Below, in pieces: positions 8,962 to 19,115 of a stretch of 64,000 bases of DNA (positions are counted from its first letter, which is position 1; each line of letters opens with the position of its first letter). The translations under genes were made by a program, and so were the position numbers. The notes under the pieces are model-generated. The model worked only from the letters and a program-made list of their open reading frames with translations. It was not told the origin of the DNA and searched no databases. Source of the DNA: Clostridia bacterium (GTDB lineage: Bacteria; Bacillota; Clostridia; Christensenellales; Pumilibacteraceae); contig JAAWDP010000019.1 of assembly GCA_022793815.1 (NCBI GenBank), forward strand, positions 105,015-169,014, read 5' to 3'.

Positions 8962-9381
8962 TTACTGAGGTATAAGCGCAAACGAAAACTCGGTGGATGC
9001 GCACAGTTCGCCGTTTACGCGCGCTTCGCCCTTGCAGAAATGGAACGGTCCCTTGCTCTTTTCGACGACGACCTTGGTGACTATCGTCTCGCCCGGTACG
9101 ACGGGGCGTTTGAACTTCGCATTGTTGAGTCCCGTAAGCAAAGTGCGGCACTTGGGTTTGTCCTTGAAAATCACGCATGCGGTCTGAGCCATCATTTCGC
9201 AGAGAATGACTCCCGGCACTATGGGCTGCCCCGGGAAATGTCCGTTGACGAAGTATTCGTCGCCCTTTACGAGATAGGTCCCCATCGCTTCGCCCGACTC
9301 GGTAAGCTCCACCGTTTCTATGAGCAGCATGGGCGGACGGTGCGGCAGGAGCTCCATGATTTGTTGTTTGTCCAGTTTCAT
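8962..9381 (-). CDS. fabZ: 3-hydroxyacyl-ACP dehydratase FabZ
   Basis: 139 aa, typical hot-dog-fold length. FabZ dehydrates 3-hydroxyacyl-ACP in fatty-acid elongation. The family signature LLPHRPPMLLI and the catalytic motif GHFPGQPIVPGVIL (His48) followed by Glu62 in CEMMAQ are intact. AGGAGT precedes the ATG by 7 nt. It stands alone between galK and the AAA+ ATPase rather than in a full fab operon. The next step of the cycle, enoyl reduction, can be supplied by the FabV encoded at 25-26 kb. Confidence 0.95.
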   Translation of the reverse strand: MKLDKQQIMELLPHRPPMLLIETVELTESGEAMGTYLVKGDEYFVNGHFPGQPIVPGVILCEMMAQTACVIFKDKPKCRTLLTGLNNAKFKRPVVPGETIVTKVVVEKSKGPFHFCKGEARVNGELCASTEFSFALIPQ

Positions 9382-9406
9382 TTTTTAGACTCCTTTAAGT
9401 AAGATT

Positions 9407-10573
9407 TCAACGGACTTCTATTCCGTCGGATATTCGTGTTTCGTAAAACGTAGGTCGGTACCCCACTGCGGCTTCGTATTTTTCGCATACGTAATTTTCG
9501 AAAGCAGCCGTCTTGTCTTTTTCGACAAGAGAAACCGCAGAACCGCCGAATCCGCCGCCCGTCATGCGCGAACCCAGACAGCCCTCGAACGAACGCGCGG
9601 CGTCGGTAAGCGCGTCGAGCTCTCTGCCCGTAACCTCGTAGAGGTCGCGAAGAGAATAGTGCGACTCGTTCATCAGTCTGCCGAGTTTTGCTATATCTCC
9701 TGCTTTCATTGCCTTTACGGCGGCTTTTACGCGCGCGCATTCCTCTACTACGTGACGCGCTCTGTCGAGCACTTTGCCGTCGAGCAGATGTTTTACCGTT
9801 TCGAAACGCTCTGTCGTGACATCGGCAAGACAGGCGATTTCGGGCAGGGCTTTTTTCAAAACCGCAAACGCGCTTTCACACTCGGCGCGGCGTTCGTTGT
9901 ACTTGCTTTGAACCAGCGAATGCGGTTTATTGCTGTTGGCTATTACAAGCACGCAGTCTTTCAGGTCCACGGGAACGTACTCGTACTTTAACGTGTCGCA
10001 GTTCAAAAGCACCGCATGGTCTTTTTTGCCCATTGCCGACGCAAACTGGTCGAGTATGCCGCAAGCCACCCCGCAATACTCGTTTTCGGCACGGCGCGAC
10101 ATTACGGCAAGCTCTTCTTTTTTTGCGGTTTTGCCGCCGTTTTCAGCCGAGAACGTAGCAAGCGTAAGCGCGGTTGCAACCTCTATCGCCGCGCTTGACG
10201 ACAGTCCCGAGCCGAACGGAACGGTGCAGTCGTAAAGCAAGTCGCAGCCGCAAATCTTATAGCCCTCTTGCTGCAATATGTACGCTACGCCGGCTTGATA
10301 GTTGCCCCATTTCAGCGCTCTGTAACTGTCGAGTTTGCCGATTTCGAGTTCGGCGGTTAGGTCCGTTGTAGTGGCGGCAAGGCGGATTCTGCCGTCCGAG
10401 CGCAGACGCGCCGCCACGGTGCATTTAAGGTCGAGCGCCGCCGGAAGCACCGTTCCTCCGCAATAATCGACGTGCTCGCCTATCAGATTGACTCTGCCGG
10501 CAGCGGAAAACAGTCTTACCTGTCCTTCCCCGTATAAATCGCAGAATTTCCGTTTGAGTTCGCTTTCCATCAT
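9407..10573 (-). CDS. galK: Galactokinase
   Basis: 388 aa, usual for GalK, which phosphorylates galactose to galactose 1-phosphate in the Leloir pathway. GHMP-kinase signatures are present: the substrate-binding GRVNLIGEHVDYCGG near the N-terminus, the ATP loop GSGLSSSAAIEVA near residue 120, and the C-terminal motif GGGFGGSAVSLV. Two consecutive ATG codons follow an AGGAG; the first, at 10573, gives the better spacing. It starts 1 nt after the pflA stop, so the two genes are likely co-transcribed. A GH2 beta-galactosidase-like gene lies a few genes upstream, but galT and galE are not in the window. Confidence 0.95.
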   Translation of the reverse strand: MMESELKRKFCDLYGEGQVRLFSAAGRVNLIGEHVDYCGGTVLPAALDLKCTVAARLRSDGRIRLAATTTDLTAELEIGKLDSYRALKWGNYQAGVAYILQQEGYKICGCDLLYDCTVPFGSGLSSSAAIEVATALTLATFSAENGGKTAKKEELAVMSRRAENEYCGVACGILDQFASAMGKKDHAVLLNCDTLKYEYVPVDLKDCVLVIANSNKPHSLVQSKYNERRAECESAFAVLKKALPEIACLADVTTERFETVKHLLDGKVLDRARHVVEECARVKAAVKAMKAGDIAKLGRLMNESHYSLRDLYEVTGRELDALTDAARSFEGCLGSRMTGGGFGGSAVSLVEKDKTAAFENYVCEKYEAAVGYRPTFYETRISDGIEVR

Positions 10574-10574
10574 T

Positions 10575-11282
10575 TCATTCTCCTTTCGAATACTTCGAAA
10601 ATATTTCGTTGCATTTTTTCATGAGCGCGTCGTCTGCGGCGGGCACGCCTTTCAGAGGATAGTCGAGACCGAGTTTTTCCCACTTGGCAATGCCCATGGT
10701 ATGGTAGGGCAGCAACTCGACTTTTTCCGCGCCGACCGACAGCTGCGCGAGATTTTTCAGGTTTTCTTCGCCGTCGGTTATGCCGGGGACTATTACCTGC
10801 CGCACCCAAAACGGTATGCGGTTTTTTTTGAGATATGCCAGCGTCTTAAACGTATTGTCCGCGCCGTGCATACAAAGATTTTCGAACGCCGCCGCGTCGG
10901 TATGTTTGATATCGAGTATCACCAGAGAACAGGCTTTGAGTATTTCCTCGTCGTACACGCTGCCCGAAGTATCGAGCGCGGTATGAATGCGGCGGCGTTT
11001 CAGACTTTTCAGAATTTCGAGCGCAAACCTACGCTGCATGGCAGGCTCGCCGCCCGAGAGAGTAACCCCGTTTGTAAACGCGCGGTCTTTCAAACAGCGG
11101 TCTACGACTTCTTTTGCGCTCATTCTTGCGCCGCCGCCGACAGCCGCGTCGGGGTTGTGGCAGTATTTGCAGCGCATGGGACAGCCCGACAGAAACACCA
11201 CCGTTCTCAGTCCCGGTCCGTCGTGCGCCCCTACGGGCTCTATCGAATGTACGCAGCCGTAAATATCGTTTTCTTTGTTCAT
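10575..11282 (-). CDS. pflA: Pyruvate formate-lyase activating enzyme (radical SAM)
   Basis: 235 aa. It installs the glycyl radical on pyruvate formate-lyase using SAM and a [4Fe-4S] cluster. The cluster motif CPMRCKYCHNPD has cysteines at residues 34, 38 and 41, and the N-terminus HSIEPVGAHDGPGLRTVVF matches the family. The SAM-binding GGEP follows (VTLSGGEPAMQ). There is no Shine-Dalgarno ahead of the ATG, but the family N-terminus fixes the start. Its partner pflB lies just upstream on the same strand, separated by about 290 bp filled with repeats. Confidence 0.94.
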   Translation of the reverse strand: MNKENDIYGCVHSIEPVGAHDGPGLRTVVFLSGCPMRCKYCHNPDAAVGGGARMSAKEVVDRCLKDRAFTNGVTLSGGEPAMQRRFALEILKSLKRRRIHTALDTSGSVYDEEILKACSLVILDIKHTDAAAFENLCMHGADNTFKTLAYLKKNRIPFWVRQVIVPGITDGEENLKNLAQLSVGAEKVELLPYHTMGIAKWEKLGLDYPLKGVPAADDALMKKCNEIFSKYSKGE

Positions 11283-11314
11283 AGCGGTTTGATAAAGTTT
11301 TTTTAAGGCTCAGA

Positions 11315-11334
11315 CCCCTCGACTGCGCTCGGGG
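11315..11334. repeat. Short interspersed palindromic repeat, copy 1
   Basis: CCCCTCGACTGCGCTCGGGG, an imperfect palindrome whose core CCTCGACTGCGCTCGG recurs about 70 bp further on. Repeats of this wording are, from memory, common between genes in many anaerobe genomes. Confidence 0.6.
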
Positions 11335-11386
11335 AGTTGTACGGCGACCGACGGCGGATAAACGAGCAGAATTTTCTGAGGATGAG

Positions 11387-11408
11387 ATTCCTCGACTGCG
11401 CTCGGAAT
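11387..11408. repeat. Short interspersed palindromic repeat, copy 2
   Basis: Same core CTCGACTGCGCTCGG as the copy at 11315, but the outer arms are ATTC and GAAT, so the outer bases have changed in a compensating way. It is followed by ATGACA. The compensated arms suggest that the stem, not the exact bases, is kept. Confidence 0.6.
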
Positions 11409-11448
11409 GACAGAAAAGTAAATGCGAAGCCTATACGCCGTAGGAAAA

Positions 11449-11568
11449 GAAGGCAGAGAAGCAAGCAGTGCAAGGCAAGAGGGCTTTCCCGACGGGGAGC
11501 GTACTTTTCTGTACGTGACCCGAGGGAAAGTTCCTCTTAACGCCGCAATGCGACGCTTATATGCCTTC
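11449..11568. repeat. 120-nt extended hairpin element after pflB
   Basis: A nested inverted repeat. From the outside in the arms are GAAGGC/GCCTTC, AAGC/GCTT, GGC/GCC, AAGAGG/CCTCTT, CTTTCCC/GGGAAAG, GGG/CCC and CGTAC/GTACG, closing on a TTTTCT loop. Small internal loops separate the pairing blocks. It begins 3 nt after the pflB stop and so forms most of the pflB-pflA intergenic RNA. It may slow or stop transcription into pflA, protect the pflB message from 3' decay, or be a non-autonomous mobile repeat. There is no long T tract, so it is not a standard terminator. Confidence 0.7.
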
Positions 11569-11571
11569 GAC

Positions 11572-13797
11572 TTAGGTGGTTTCGAAGAATGTGCGCTTCA
11601 ATACCTCTTCCCTGTGCTTTCTGCTGAGCACGCCGAAACGGACGGCATAGCCCGAAACGCGAATGGTGAGGTTGGGATATTTTTCGGGATGTTCGTGCGC
11701 GTCGTAAAGCATGCTTTTGTCGTAGACGTTGACGTTGAGGTGATGTCCGCCCTTTTTGAAATAGCCGTCTATAAGGCTGACGAGGTTTTCTTTCTGTGTG
11801 TCCAAATCCTTGCCGAGCATACCGGGCACCATGCCGAACGTATTGGAAATACCGTCGCGGCAAGCGGCATAGGAGAGTTTGGACACCGACGAAAGCGAGG
11901 CTATCGCGCCGCTGTGTTCGCGGTTGTGGAGCGGATTCGCGCCCGGCGCAAACGGTTCGCCCGCTTTCCTGCCGCACGGCGTCGCGCCCGTCTTTTTGCC
12001 GTAAACGACGTTGGACGTTATGGTGAGCAGCGACAGCGTGTGTTTTGCGCCGCGGTAGGTCTTGGTCTTTTTGAGCATTTTGGAAAACTCTTTGACAACG
12101 AATGCGGCTATCGAATCCACACGGTCGTCGTCGTTGCCGTACTTGGGATAGTCGCCCTCGGTCTTATAATCGACTATAAGACCCGTTTCGTCCGTAACGG
12201 GCGTGACGGACGCGTATTTTATCGCGGAAAGCGAATCCGCAACCACGCTTATACCCGCCGCACCGAAAGCCATAAGACGTTCGACATGCGTATCGTGCAA
12301 TGCCATTTCGAGTTTCTCGTAGGCGTATTTGTCGTGCATGTAATGAATTATATTCATCGTGTTGACATAGGTGTGCGACAGCCATTTCAGGTATTCGAGA
12401 TAGCGCGCGAGCACTTTGTCGTAGTCGAGTCTGCCCTCGTTCATCGGCAGGCTTTTCGGTCCTATCTGCACGCCGCTCACTTCGTCCCTGCCGCCGTTTA
12501 TCGAAAGCAGCAGAAGTTTGGCGAGGTTGCACCGAGCGCCGAAAAACTGCATTTGCTTGCCTATTTTCATGGCGGACACACAGCATGCGATACCGTAATC
12601 GTCGCCGTAAACGGGGCGCATTATGTCGTCGTTTTCATACTGTATGGACGAGGTTTGCGCGGACACTTTCGCGCAGTATTTTTTCCACGGCGCAGGCAGA
12701 TTTTTGGACCACAGCACCGTGAGATTGGGTTCGGGCGACGAACCGAGCGTATACAGCGTATGCAGAAAACGGAACGAGTTTTTCGTCACCAGCGGACGCT
12801 TGTCCTTGCCTATACCGCCGACGGACTCGGTAACCCAGGTAGGGTCGCCTGCGAAAAGTTCGTTGTATTCGGGCGTGCGCAGCTGCTTTCCGAGGCGCAG
12901 TTTCATGACAAGCTGGTCAATCAATTCCTGTGCGCCGCGCTCCGTCAAAACGCCTTCTTCGATGTCGCGTTCGATATAGATATCGAGGAACGTGCTTATT
13001 CTGCCTATGCTCATTGCCGCACCGTTCTGTTCTTTGATTGCGCCGAGATAGCCGTAGTACGTCCACTGCACCGCCTCGCGCGCATTTGCCGCGGGCTTTG
13101 TGATGTCGTCGCCGTATTCCGCCGCCATTTTGGCAAGCTTGCCCAAAAAATCCATTTGTCGGAACACGTCTTCGCGCAGTCTTATCACTTCGTCGCTCAT
13201 GTCGAGCGCGCCGAGAGCGTCAAAGTCTTCCTTTTTCTTTTGGGTCAAAAAATCCGTTCCGTACAGCGCGACACGGCGGTAATCGCCGATTATACGTCCT
13301 CTGCCGTATGCGTCGGGCAGTCCCGTGAGTATTCCGTATTTGCGCAGCATGCGCATTTCGTCATTGTACACTCTGAACACGCCGTCGTTATGAGTAGTCT
13401 TGTATTCGAAATTGGCTTTGATTCTTTCGCCGAGTTCGTAGCCGTAAGCCTCGCATGCCTGTTTCGCCATGCGCATGCCGCCGAACGGATTTACAGTACG
13501 TTTGAGCGGCGCGTCGGTCTGCAAACCGAAAATGATTTCCCTGTCCTTATCTATATAGCCGGGAGCGTAGGACAAAAGCGACGAAACGTGCTCGGTATCC
13601 ACGTCGAGCACCCCGCCCTTTTCGCGTTCGAGTTTGAAAAGCTCTTCGATTTTGCCGTTTAAATATTTCGTGTTCTCGGAAGCCTCCGACAGAAAGCTCT
13701 CGTCGCCCGTATACGGCGTATAGTTAAGTTGAATAAAATCTCGGACGTCTATTTCTTTCGTCCAGTTGCCTTCCTTAAAGTTCTTCCACTCGTTCAT
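11572..13797 (-). CDS. pflB: Pyruvate formate-lyase (formate C-acetyltransferase)
   Basis: 741 aa from the ATG preceded by GGAGGTTATTC; an upstream in-frame ATG adds six residues without a site. The enzyme converts pyruvate and CoA to acetyl-CoA and formate in anaerobic fermentation. The active-site cysteine pair is seen in [13 protein letters not shown] (about residue 404) and the glycyl-radical motif [12 protein letters not shown] near residue 714. Length and motifs match full, active PflB. The start codon overlaps the end of the GH2 gene by 23 bp, so it is in one transcript with GH2 and the P-type ATPase. Confidence 0.96.
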   Translation of the reverse strand: MNEWKNFKEGNWTKEIDVRDFIQLNYTPYTGDESFLSEASENTKYLNGKIEELFKLEREKGGVLDVDTEHVSSLLSYAPGYIDKDREIIFGLQTDAPLKRTVNPFGGMRMAKQACEAYGYELGERIKANFEYKTTHNDGVFRVYNDEMRMLRKYGILTGLPDAYGRGRIIGDYRRVALYGTDFLTQKKKEDFDALGALDMSDEVIRLREDVFRQMDFLGKLAKMAAEYGDDITKPAANAREAVQWTYYGYLGAIKEQNGAAMSIGRISTFLDIYIERDIEEGVLTERGAQELIDQLVMKLRLGKQLRTPEYNELFAGDPTWVTESVGGIGKDKRPLVTKNSFRFLHTLYTLGSSPEPNLTVLWSKNLPAPWKKYCAKVSAQTSSIQYENDDIMRPVYGDDYGIACCVSAMKIGKQMQFFGARCNLAKLLLLSINGGRDEVSGVQIGPKSLPMNEGRLDYDKVLARYLEYLKWLSHTYVNTMNIIHYMHDKYAYEKLEMALHDTHVERLMAFGAAGISVVADSLSAIKYASVTPVTDETGLIVDYKTEGDYPKYGNDDDRVDSIAAFVVKEFSKMLKKTKTYRGAKHTLSLLTITSNVVYGKKTGATPCGRKAGEPFAPGANPLHNREHSGAIASLSSVSKLSYAACRDGISNTFGMVPGMLGKDLDTQKENLVSLIDGYFKKGGHHLNVNVYDKSMLYDAHEHPEKYPNLTIRVSGYAVRFGVLSRKHREEVLKRTFFETT

Positions 13798-16138
13798 GAA
13801 TAACCTCCAAATCAATAGACACTTCTTTATAGCGCGAGGACACCGTTACGCGGGCATGTCCGTCGTAGGGCGTGGTTGCGAGAAAGAATCCCACGGCGCC
13901 GCCGCGCAGCGACAGCATGTTTTCTCCGATTAGACGCAGTTCCCCTTCCACGCTTATATTTACCGGCGAGAAATCGTAATCGAGAATGTTCCCCGCTCCG
14001 TCGGTGCTCTGTACGGTGACAAGCACGGTTTCGTAACTCGCCGACGGGCGTATCACGGTTTCGCTTGCCGACAGTTTCAGACCGTAGCACTCGTCGGATG
14101 TGATACGGCGCTCGACGGCGACTGCGCCGTCGATTATGCCCTCGGCGGAAAATACCGCGGGCGCGTAAGCGTATTTGTGCACAAGTTTGCGGAACTGCGC
14201 CGTTTTGAGCCTGAGCACTTTTCTCAAAATGAATGCCGCGATTTTTTCGAAAAGGGTCAAATTGAACAACCCTTCTCTCTTTTTCACCTTACCGACTATA
14301 TATTTGAATATCTTTGCCGTGCGCGCTCCCATTTTCTCCTCGTCCGCAGCCAAAAAGCCGATAAAATCGGTTATTTCCACGGGCGGATGCGGAAGATGTT
14401 TGTATTTGTTCTTCGACGGGAAATACTCGCCGACAAGCTTGCCGTCGCGGTAAAGTTTCACGCTGTCGCAGTTTGTGAATATTCTAAGCGTTCCGTCGAA
14501 TTCGTCGGGCGCGAGCGAAGACGAAGGCTGCAAGAAGGGCTTGTCCTTGCCTTTGAGGCTCATGTATGCGTAAGCCGCGGTCTTGGGCACACGGTATGCG
14601 TCGGTAACGCCGTAATACATCACGCCGTCGCCGCTTCCGTCAATGCTGCCGAAATCCGCAAAGCTCATGCCTGCCGCGCCGCTCACGTTCTTGTTCGCAA
14701 ACGCCTCGTCGATAACGCGGAGATGACGCAGAGCCTGTTCCGTTCTGCGCGCCTCGCCGTCGCAACGCTTTGTCGGAAACAGTCTGCCCGTGTGTTCGGA
14801 AACGAAATACGGAACGAAGAGCCGACATGTTTTTTTAAGGCGGGACAGTCCGCCGCTTTTTTTGTAATCGTTATAGGCGAACACGTCCTCGTAAAGGCGG
14901 CTGCCCATGAAGTTGCGCGAACCCATCGTGGCGCGCGTCGGGTCGTTTTCGTGCGCAGCTTTGCACGTCTTGAAATAGAGTTCGTCGCAGTCGGGCGAGT
15001 TGTTTACTCTTACGCCCCAGGCGATGACGGACGGACTGTTGCGGTAGCTTTTTACCGTATCTTCCACGGTCTTGACAAGCGCGGTTTTCCACGCAGAGCC
15101 GCCGATGTAGCCGTTGCCCGATATGCCGCTGACGACAAGCAGACCTATGCTGTCGCATTCATCGATAAAACTCTTATCCGCAAGTCCGAGCGTGCGCACG
15201 ACGTTGCAGCCGAGTTCCTTTATTTTCCGCGCGTCGAAGCGTTGCAGCGATTCGGTCGCCGCTCTGCCCACCACGGGGAAACAGTCCTGACGGTTGAGCC
15301 CTATGAGTTTCAGACGGGTCCCGTTCAAGTAGAATCCGTCGCGTTTGAATTCCGCTTTTCTGAAACCGAAACGGGTGCGCGAAACGTCGAGTATTTCGTC
15401 GCCGTATTTTAAGGTTACGACTGCGTCGTAAAGCACGGGATTTTCCGTACTCCAAAGCGAAACGCCGCTTAAAACACCTTTAAGCGTGACCTCACGGCTC
15501 AAAACGGTTTTACTCGGCAAACGCCCCGCTATCGCTCCGTCGGCGTCGAAGATGTCGCACCAAAGCGTTGCTTCGGGATAGAAATCGCCGAGCGTGACGT
15601 CGATTTCGGTTTCCACTCCGCCCTCTTCGAACTTGGTGGTTTTGACGAAAGTGTCGGCGATTTCCGCGCCGTCGACCACCGAAAGCCACACGCGGCGGTG
15701 AATGCCGCCGTAAGCGGGAACGGGTCCGAGTCCTATCGAAAGCGGCACGTCGCGTTTTATCACGCTGTCCACTTTTACTACGACGCAGTTTTGAAAACCC
15801 GCTTTGAGCGGAGCGGTAACGTCCACGGTAAACGGCGAATCGCCCTTATGCGACGTTACGAAAACTCCGTTTATATATATCTCGGCATACGAGCTTATTC
15901 CGTCGAATTTCAGTTCGAGCCGACTTCCGCTGTACTTCTCGTCGAGCGCGATTATTCGCATATAAGTGTAGACCGCTCCGCGCGGTTCGCGGCGCGAATA
16001 ACTTACGGGCGACGGCGCGGCATTATGCGGAATGGATACGGGATAAAAGTTTTCGAATTCGTAGCGCGCGTCGAGCATGCTCCTCGAAAAACCATCGCAA
16101 AACAGCCAGCCGTCGTTTAACGGTATAAGTCTTTTCAT
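13775..16138 (-). CDS. Glycoside hydrolase family 2 protein with altered acid/base residue
   Basis: 787 aa. Jelly-roll domain (about 1-170), Ig-like domain, then a TIM barrel, then further beta domains, the usual GH2 layout of beta-galactosidases and beta-glucuronidases. [12 protein letters not shown] is the barrel-entry motif. The nucleophile region [13 protein letters not shown] (about residue 446) keeps its glutamate. In the acid/base motif, where the family usually has an N-E pair (as in GVRINES), this protein has [10 protein letters not shown] at about residue 378: the codons read AAC AAC, so the glutamate is replaced by asparagine. It may be inactive, a binder, or use another acid. There is no signal peptide, so it is cytoplasmic. 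Its start overlaps the P-type ATPase stop as ATGA. Confidence 0.88.
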   Translation of the reverse strand: MKRLIPLNDGWLFCDGFSRSMLDARYEFENFYPVSIPHNAAPSPVSYSRREPRGAVYTYMRIIALDEKYSGSRLELKFDGISSYAEIYINGVFVTSHKGDSPFTVDVTAPLKAGFQNCVVVKVDSVIKRDVPLSIGLGPVPAYGGIHRRVWLSVVDGAEIADTFVKTTKFEEGGVETEIDVTLGDFYPEATLWCDIFDADGAIAGRLPSKTVLSREVTLKGVLSGVSLWSTENPVLYDAVVTLKYGDEILDVSRTRFGFRKAEFKRDGFYLNGTRLKLIGLNRQDCFPVVGRAATESLQRFDARKIKELGCNVVRTLGLADKSFIDECDSIGLLVVSGISGNGYIGGSAWKTALVKTVEDTVKSYRNSPSVIAWGVRVNNSPDCDELYFKTCKAAHENDPTRATMGSRNFMGSRLYEDVFAYNDYKKSGGLSRLKKTCRLFVPYFVSEHTGRLFPTKRCDGEARRTEQALRHLRVIDEAFANKNVSGAAGMSFADFGSIDGSGDGVMYYGVTDAYRVPKTAAYAYMSLKGKDKPFLQPSSSLAPDEFDGTLRIFTNCDSVKLYRDGKLVGEYFPSKNKYKHLPHPPVEITDFIGFLAADEEKMGARTAKIFKYIVGKVKKREGLFNLTLFEKIAAFILRKVLRLKTAQFRKLVHKYAYAPAVFSAEGIIDGAVAVERRITSDECYGLKLSASETVIRPSASYETVLVTVQSTDGAGNILDYDFSPVNISVEGELRLIGENMLSLRGGAVGFFLATTPYDGHARVTVSSRYKEVSIDLEVIHERVEEL

Positions 16139-18924
16139 ACGTTCACCCCGCTCTTTGCCGCCTGCTCCTTAGCCGCGGCGCGCTGTGCTTTGTGTTTTTC
16201 GGCGTCTTCCTGCGTGAGCGCAAACACGCCCGCGCGGCTGAGTATATTCATGAATATCGTTATTATGAAATAGGACACAAGTACCGCCGTAAGCACAAAC
16301 AGCAGACACGTGAGCGGAATGTTGACAAGCCCGAACATGGACGGCAGTACGAATATCGCCGTGATTATCAGCGCGGCGCTGCCTATCGAAACGACGATAC
16401 GGTATGCGTCGAACGGTTCGCACAGTTTGTTAAGCATCATCCAGCCGGTAAACGTGACGCCGAGCACCATCATGGTTACGACGTGCGACTGAGTTATTTC
16501 TATTATGACGGCAACTCCCTCTTCGCCCGTTGTCGCAACCTGCGGAACGAATTTTTGAAACAGCACCATGCTCATGACGGTAACGACGAGCGCAATACCG
16601 CCGGGGACGCAGCGCGCAAGCACGTTGGCGATAAATCTGCCGTGTATACGGTTTTTATTTGTCTGCATGGCGAGGAAGAACGAAGGTATGCCTATGACGA
16701 ATACTTCGAGCAGCATAAGGTTCTTCGGCTGGAACGGATATTCCATACCCGATGTGAACGACAGCACAAGATAGATTATCGCGAGCATTATGGACATAAA
16801 CGTCTTCATCAAAAACAGCGAACTGGATTTTTGTATGTTGTTTATGACGCGCCTGCCCTCCTGCACCACGCTGGGCATGGACGTGAAATTGTTGTCGAGA
16901 AGCACAAGGTGGCTTACCTTTCTTGCGGCTTCCGCGCCCGACGCCATGGCAACCGAACAGTCGGATTCGCGCATGGCGAGTATGTCGTTTACGCCGTCGC
17001 CCGTCATTGCCACGGTATGCCCCTGCGCTTTTATCGATTTTACGAGTATGCTCTTTTGCGAGGGCGTGACTCTGCCGAATACAGTATACTTGTTTGCCGC
17101 CTCGACGACTTCCTGGTCGGAAAGTCCGTCGAGCGAAATGTAAAGTTCCGCGTTTTCCACGCCGACGCGCTTTGCTACTTCGGAAACGGTTATGGGGTTG
17201 TCGCCGCTTATTACGCGCACCGCCACGTCGTTGTCTTTAAACCACTGAATGGTTTTGACCGCGTCCTCGCGTATGTGGTCTTCGATGACTATAAGGCACA
17301 CCGGGCGGCGGATTGCGGGCAGCTTTTCGCCCTGCATTTCCGCAGGCGAATGAGCAAGCACCAGCACGCGATAGCCGTTTGCCGCATTCTCCGCTATCAT
17401 CTTCTCTATTCTGACGCCCATGTCTTTGAGCACGAACTCGGGTGCGCCGAGCATGTATGTGCCCGCGCCCTCGAACGTGACCGCCGAAAGTTTTCTCTGC
17501 GACGAAAACGGCATTACTTTAAGAGGTTTGAGCGCCTGACTGTAACCGAACTTATTCGCAAGCGCCATTGCCGTTTGGTTGTTATCCTCGGTTGCGGTTA
17601 AAATCGAACCTATTATGTCGCCCGTGGAATAATCGCTGCCGCCGCCTTTGAGTTCTATTATATTGTTTACCTGCATGCTTCCGTCGGTTATCGTGCCCGT
17701 TTTATCGAGGCACAGTACGTCGACGCGCGCAAGCATTTCTATGCAGTACAGGTCCTGCACCAGCGTTTTGCGTTTGGCAAGCCTTATGACGCTCATTGCA
17801 AGCGCGATTGACGTAAGCAGGAACATGCCTGCCGGAATCATGCCTATAACCATGCCCGCGATGTTGGGTATCGCCCCTGCCCAGTCGCCGCCGTTGTTCA
17901 TAAGCGCTTTGACAAGCATTACCGTGGTTATCGGAACGATAAAGAACGACACCGCGTAAATTATGGCTTTTATGGAGCGAAAAAGCTCGCTCTTGGGTTT
18001 TTTATAGCGTTTGGCATAGGACGTAAGCGTCTGCACGTAACATGCGCCGCCCACCTTATCGACACGCGCGTAGCACGCGCCGCTGGACACGAAACTGCCT
18101 GCGTAAAGCTCTCCGCCCACGGCTTTTTTCATGGGAACGGATTCGCCCGTCAGCATGGACTCGTTGACTTCGCACTCGCCCTTGACGACTATCGCGTCCG
18201 CGCAGATTTGCTTGCCTGTTTCGAGATAGATTATATCGTCGAGCACGACTTCGTCGACGGGTATCGGCTGTTTTTCGCCGCCGCGCACGACAATCGCGCT
18301 CGGCGCGTTCATTATACTGAGTTTGTCTACGGCGCGCTTGGAACGTATCTCCTGAAATATGCCTATGATTATATTAGCCGTTATTATTATGAGGAAAAAC
18401 AGATTGTCGAATCCCGCGCCTACCGCGATAAGCGCGCCCGCCACGGTAAACGTGAGCAGGTTGAAAAACGTAAATATATTCGAAAAGAATATACTGCGGT
18501 AAGTTTTGCCGCTACGCTTGGGCGGAATGTTGACAAAACCGTCTTCGCCGCGCTTTTGCAGCTGCTCGGCATTAAGACCGCTTTCGGGCGACGGATTGAA
18601 CCGCTGCGCCGTGCTTATATCCGACGCGACTATTTTCTTGCGCTTCGTCTTTAACAGGGTACGGCTTTTTTTCGTGCGCTCTTTGGACAGCATACTGCCG
18701 TCTATCGTGACGGATTTGGAAATCTGCGTCACGCTCTCTGCCGCTTTGTCTTCCGCATCGTCGTCGAACACACTGCTGTCTATTACGGGCGGCGCGGATT
18801 CAATGACGGAAAGCGGGTCTACGACGGTGTTTTTGACGCCGCTGTCGTTAGTGTCTTTGGTCACTAATCTCGGCTTTCTGCGAGCGGGCGCAGCCGCCTT
18901 TTTGGTAGTATTCTTTTTTTCCAT
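16135..18924 (-). CDS. P-type cation-transporting ATPase
   Basis: 929 aa from the ATG with GGAG 5 nt upstream; an in-frame extension upstream overlaps the promoter and is unlikely. Core P-type motifs are intact: TGES in the actuator domain, phosphorylation motif DKTGTITDG (about residue 405) and the hinge TGDGVND. The fourth transmembrane helix carries IPAG rather than the PEGL of Ca/Mg pumps or the CPC of heavy-metal pumps, so the transported ion cannot be named. About ten membrane helices are visible. The first 130 residues are a charged, probably disordered cytoplasmic extension. It is the first gene of an operon continuing into GH2 and pflB. Confidence 0.88.
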   Translation of the reverse strand: MEKKNTTKKAAAPARRKPRLVTKDTNDSGVKNTVVDPLSVIESAPPVIDSSVFDDDAEDKAAESVTQISKSVTIDGSMLSKERTKKSRTLLKTKRKKIVASDISTAQRFNPSPESGLNAEQLQKRGEDGFVNIPPKRSGKTYRSIFFSNIFTFFNLLTFTVAGALIAVGAGFDNLFFLIIITANIIIGIFQEIRSKRAVDKLSIMNAPSAIVVRGGEKQPIPVDEVVLDDIIYLETGKQICADAIVVKGECEVNESMLTGESVPMKKAVGGELYAGSFVSSGACYARVDKVGGACYVQTLTSYAKRYKKPKSELFRSIKAIIYAVSFFIVPITTVMLVKALMNNGGDWAGAIPNIAGMVIGMIPAGMFLLTSIALAMSVIRLAKRKTLVQDLYCIEMLARVDVLCLDKTGTITDGSMQVNNIIELKGGGSDYSTGDIIGSILTATEDNNQTAMALANKFGYSQALKPLKVMPFSSQRKLSAVTFEGAGTYMLGAPEFVLKDMGVRIEKMIAENAANGYRVLVLAHSPAEMQGEKLPAIRRPVCLIVIEDHIREDAVKTIQWFKDNDVAVRVISGDNPITVSEVAKRVGVENAELYISLDGLSDQEVVEAANKYTVFGRVTPSQKSILVKSIKAQGHTVAMTGDGVNDILAMRESDCSVAMASGAEAARKVSHLVLLDNNFTSMPSVVQEGRRVINNIQKSSSLFLMKTFMSIMLAIIYLVLSFTSGMEYPFQPKNLMLLEVFVIGIPSFFLAMQTNKNRIHGRFIANVLARCVPGGIALVVTVMSMVLFQKFVPQVATTGEEGVAVIIEITQSHVVTMMVLGVTFTGWMMLNKLCEPFDAYRIVVSIGSAALIITAIFVLPSMFGLVNIPLTCLLFVLTAVLVSYFIITIFMNILSRAGVFALTQEDAEKHKAQRAAAKEQAAKSGVNV

Positions 18925-18978
18925 ACTCGCTCCGTTTGCGTTACTTGCGTCGGTCGAAAAAGAACCTCCGCCGCATAG

Positions 18979-19007
18979 AGTATACCACATAAAAAAAACT
19001 ATGTCAA
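18979..19007 (-). promoter_or_regulatory. Promoter of the P-type ATPase-GH2-pflB operon
   Basis: Minus-strand TTGACA (19002-19007), 17-bp spacer containing eight T, TATACT (18979-18984). Confidence 0.75.
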
Positions 19008-19028
19008 TTTAATGGGCGCAGAGAAAAG

Positions 19029-19074
19029 AAAAGTCGCCTTCGCGACGGAAATATCCGTGCGAAAGCGACTTTTT
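19029..19074 (-). terminator. Terminator of GH3 cassette A
   Basis: Arms AAAAGTCGCcTTCGC and GCGAAaGCGACTTTTT form a long stem with an inner small hairpin. It lies 41 bp after the lipoprotein stop, and on the minus strand the stem runs into TTTTC. Confidence 0.7.
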
Positions 19075-19115
19075 CGATAACCTGCCTGTTTAGGAGGTTC
19101 GGGGAGGGGCTTTGA

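Noticed and set aside
11422..13662. Plus-strand open frame of 746 codons
   Set aside because: Antisense to pflB and beginning inside the hairpin repeat.
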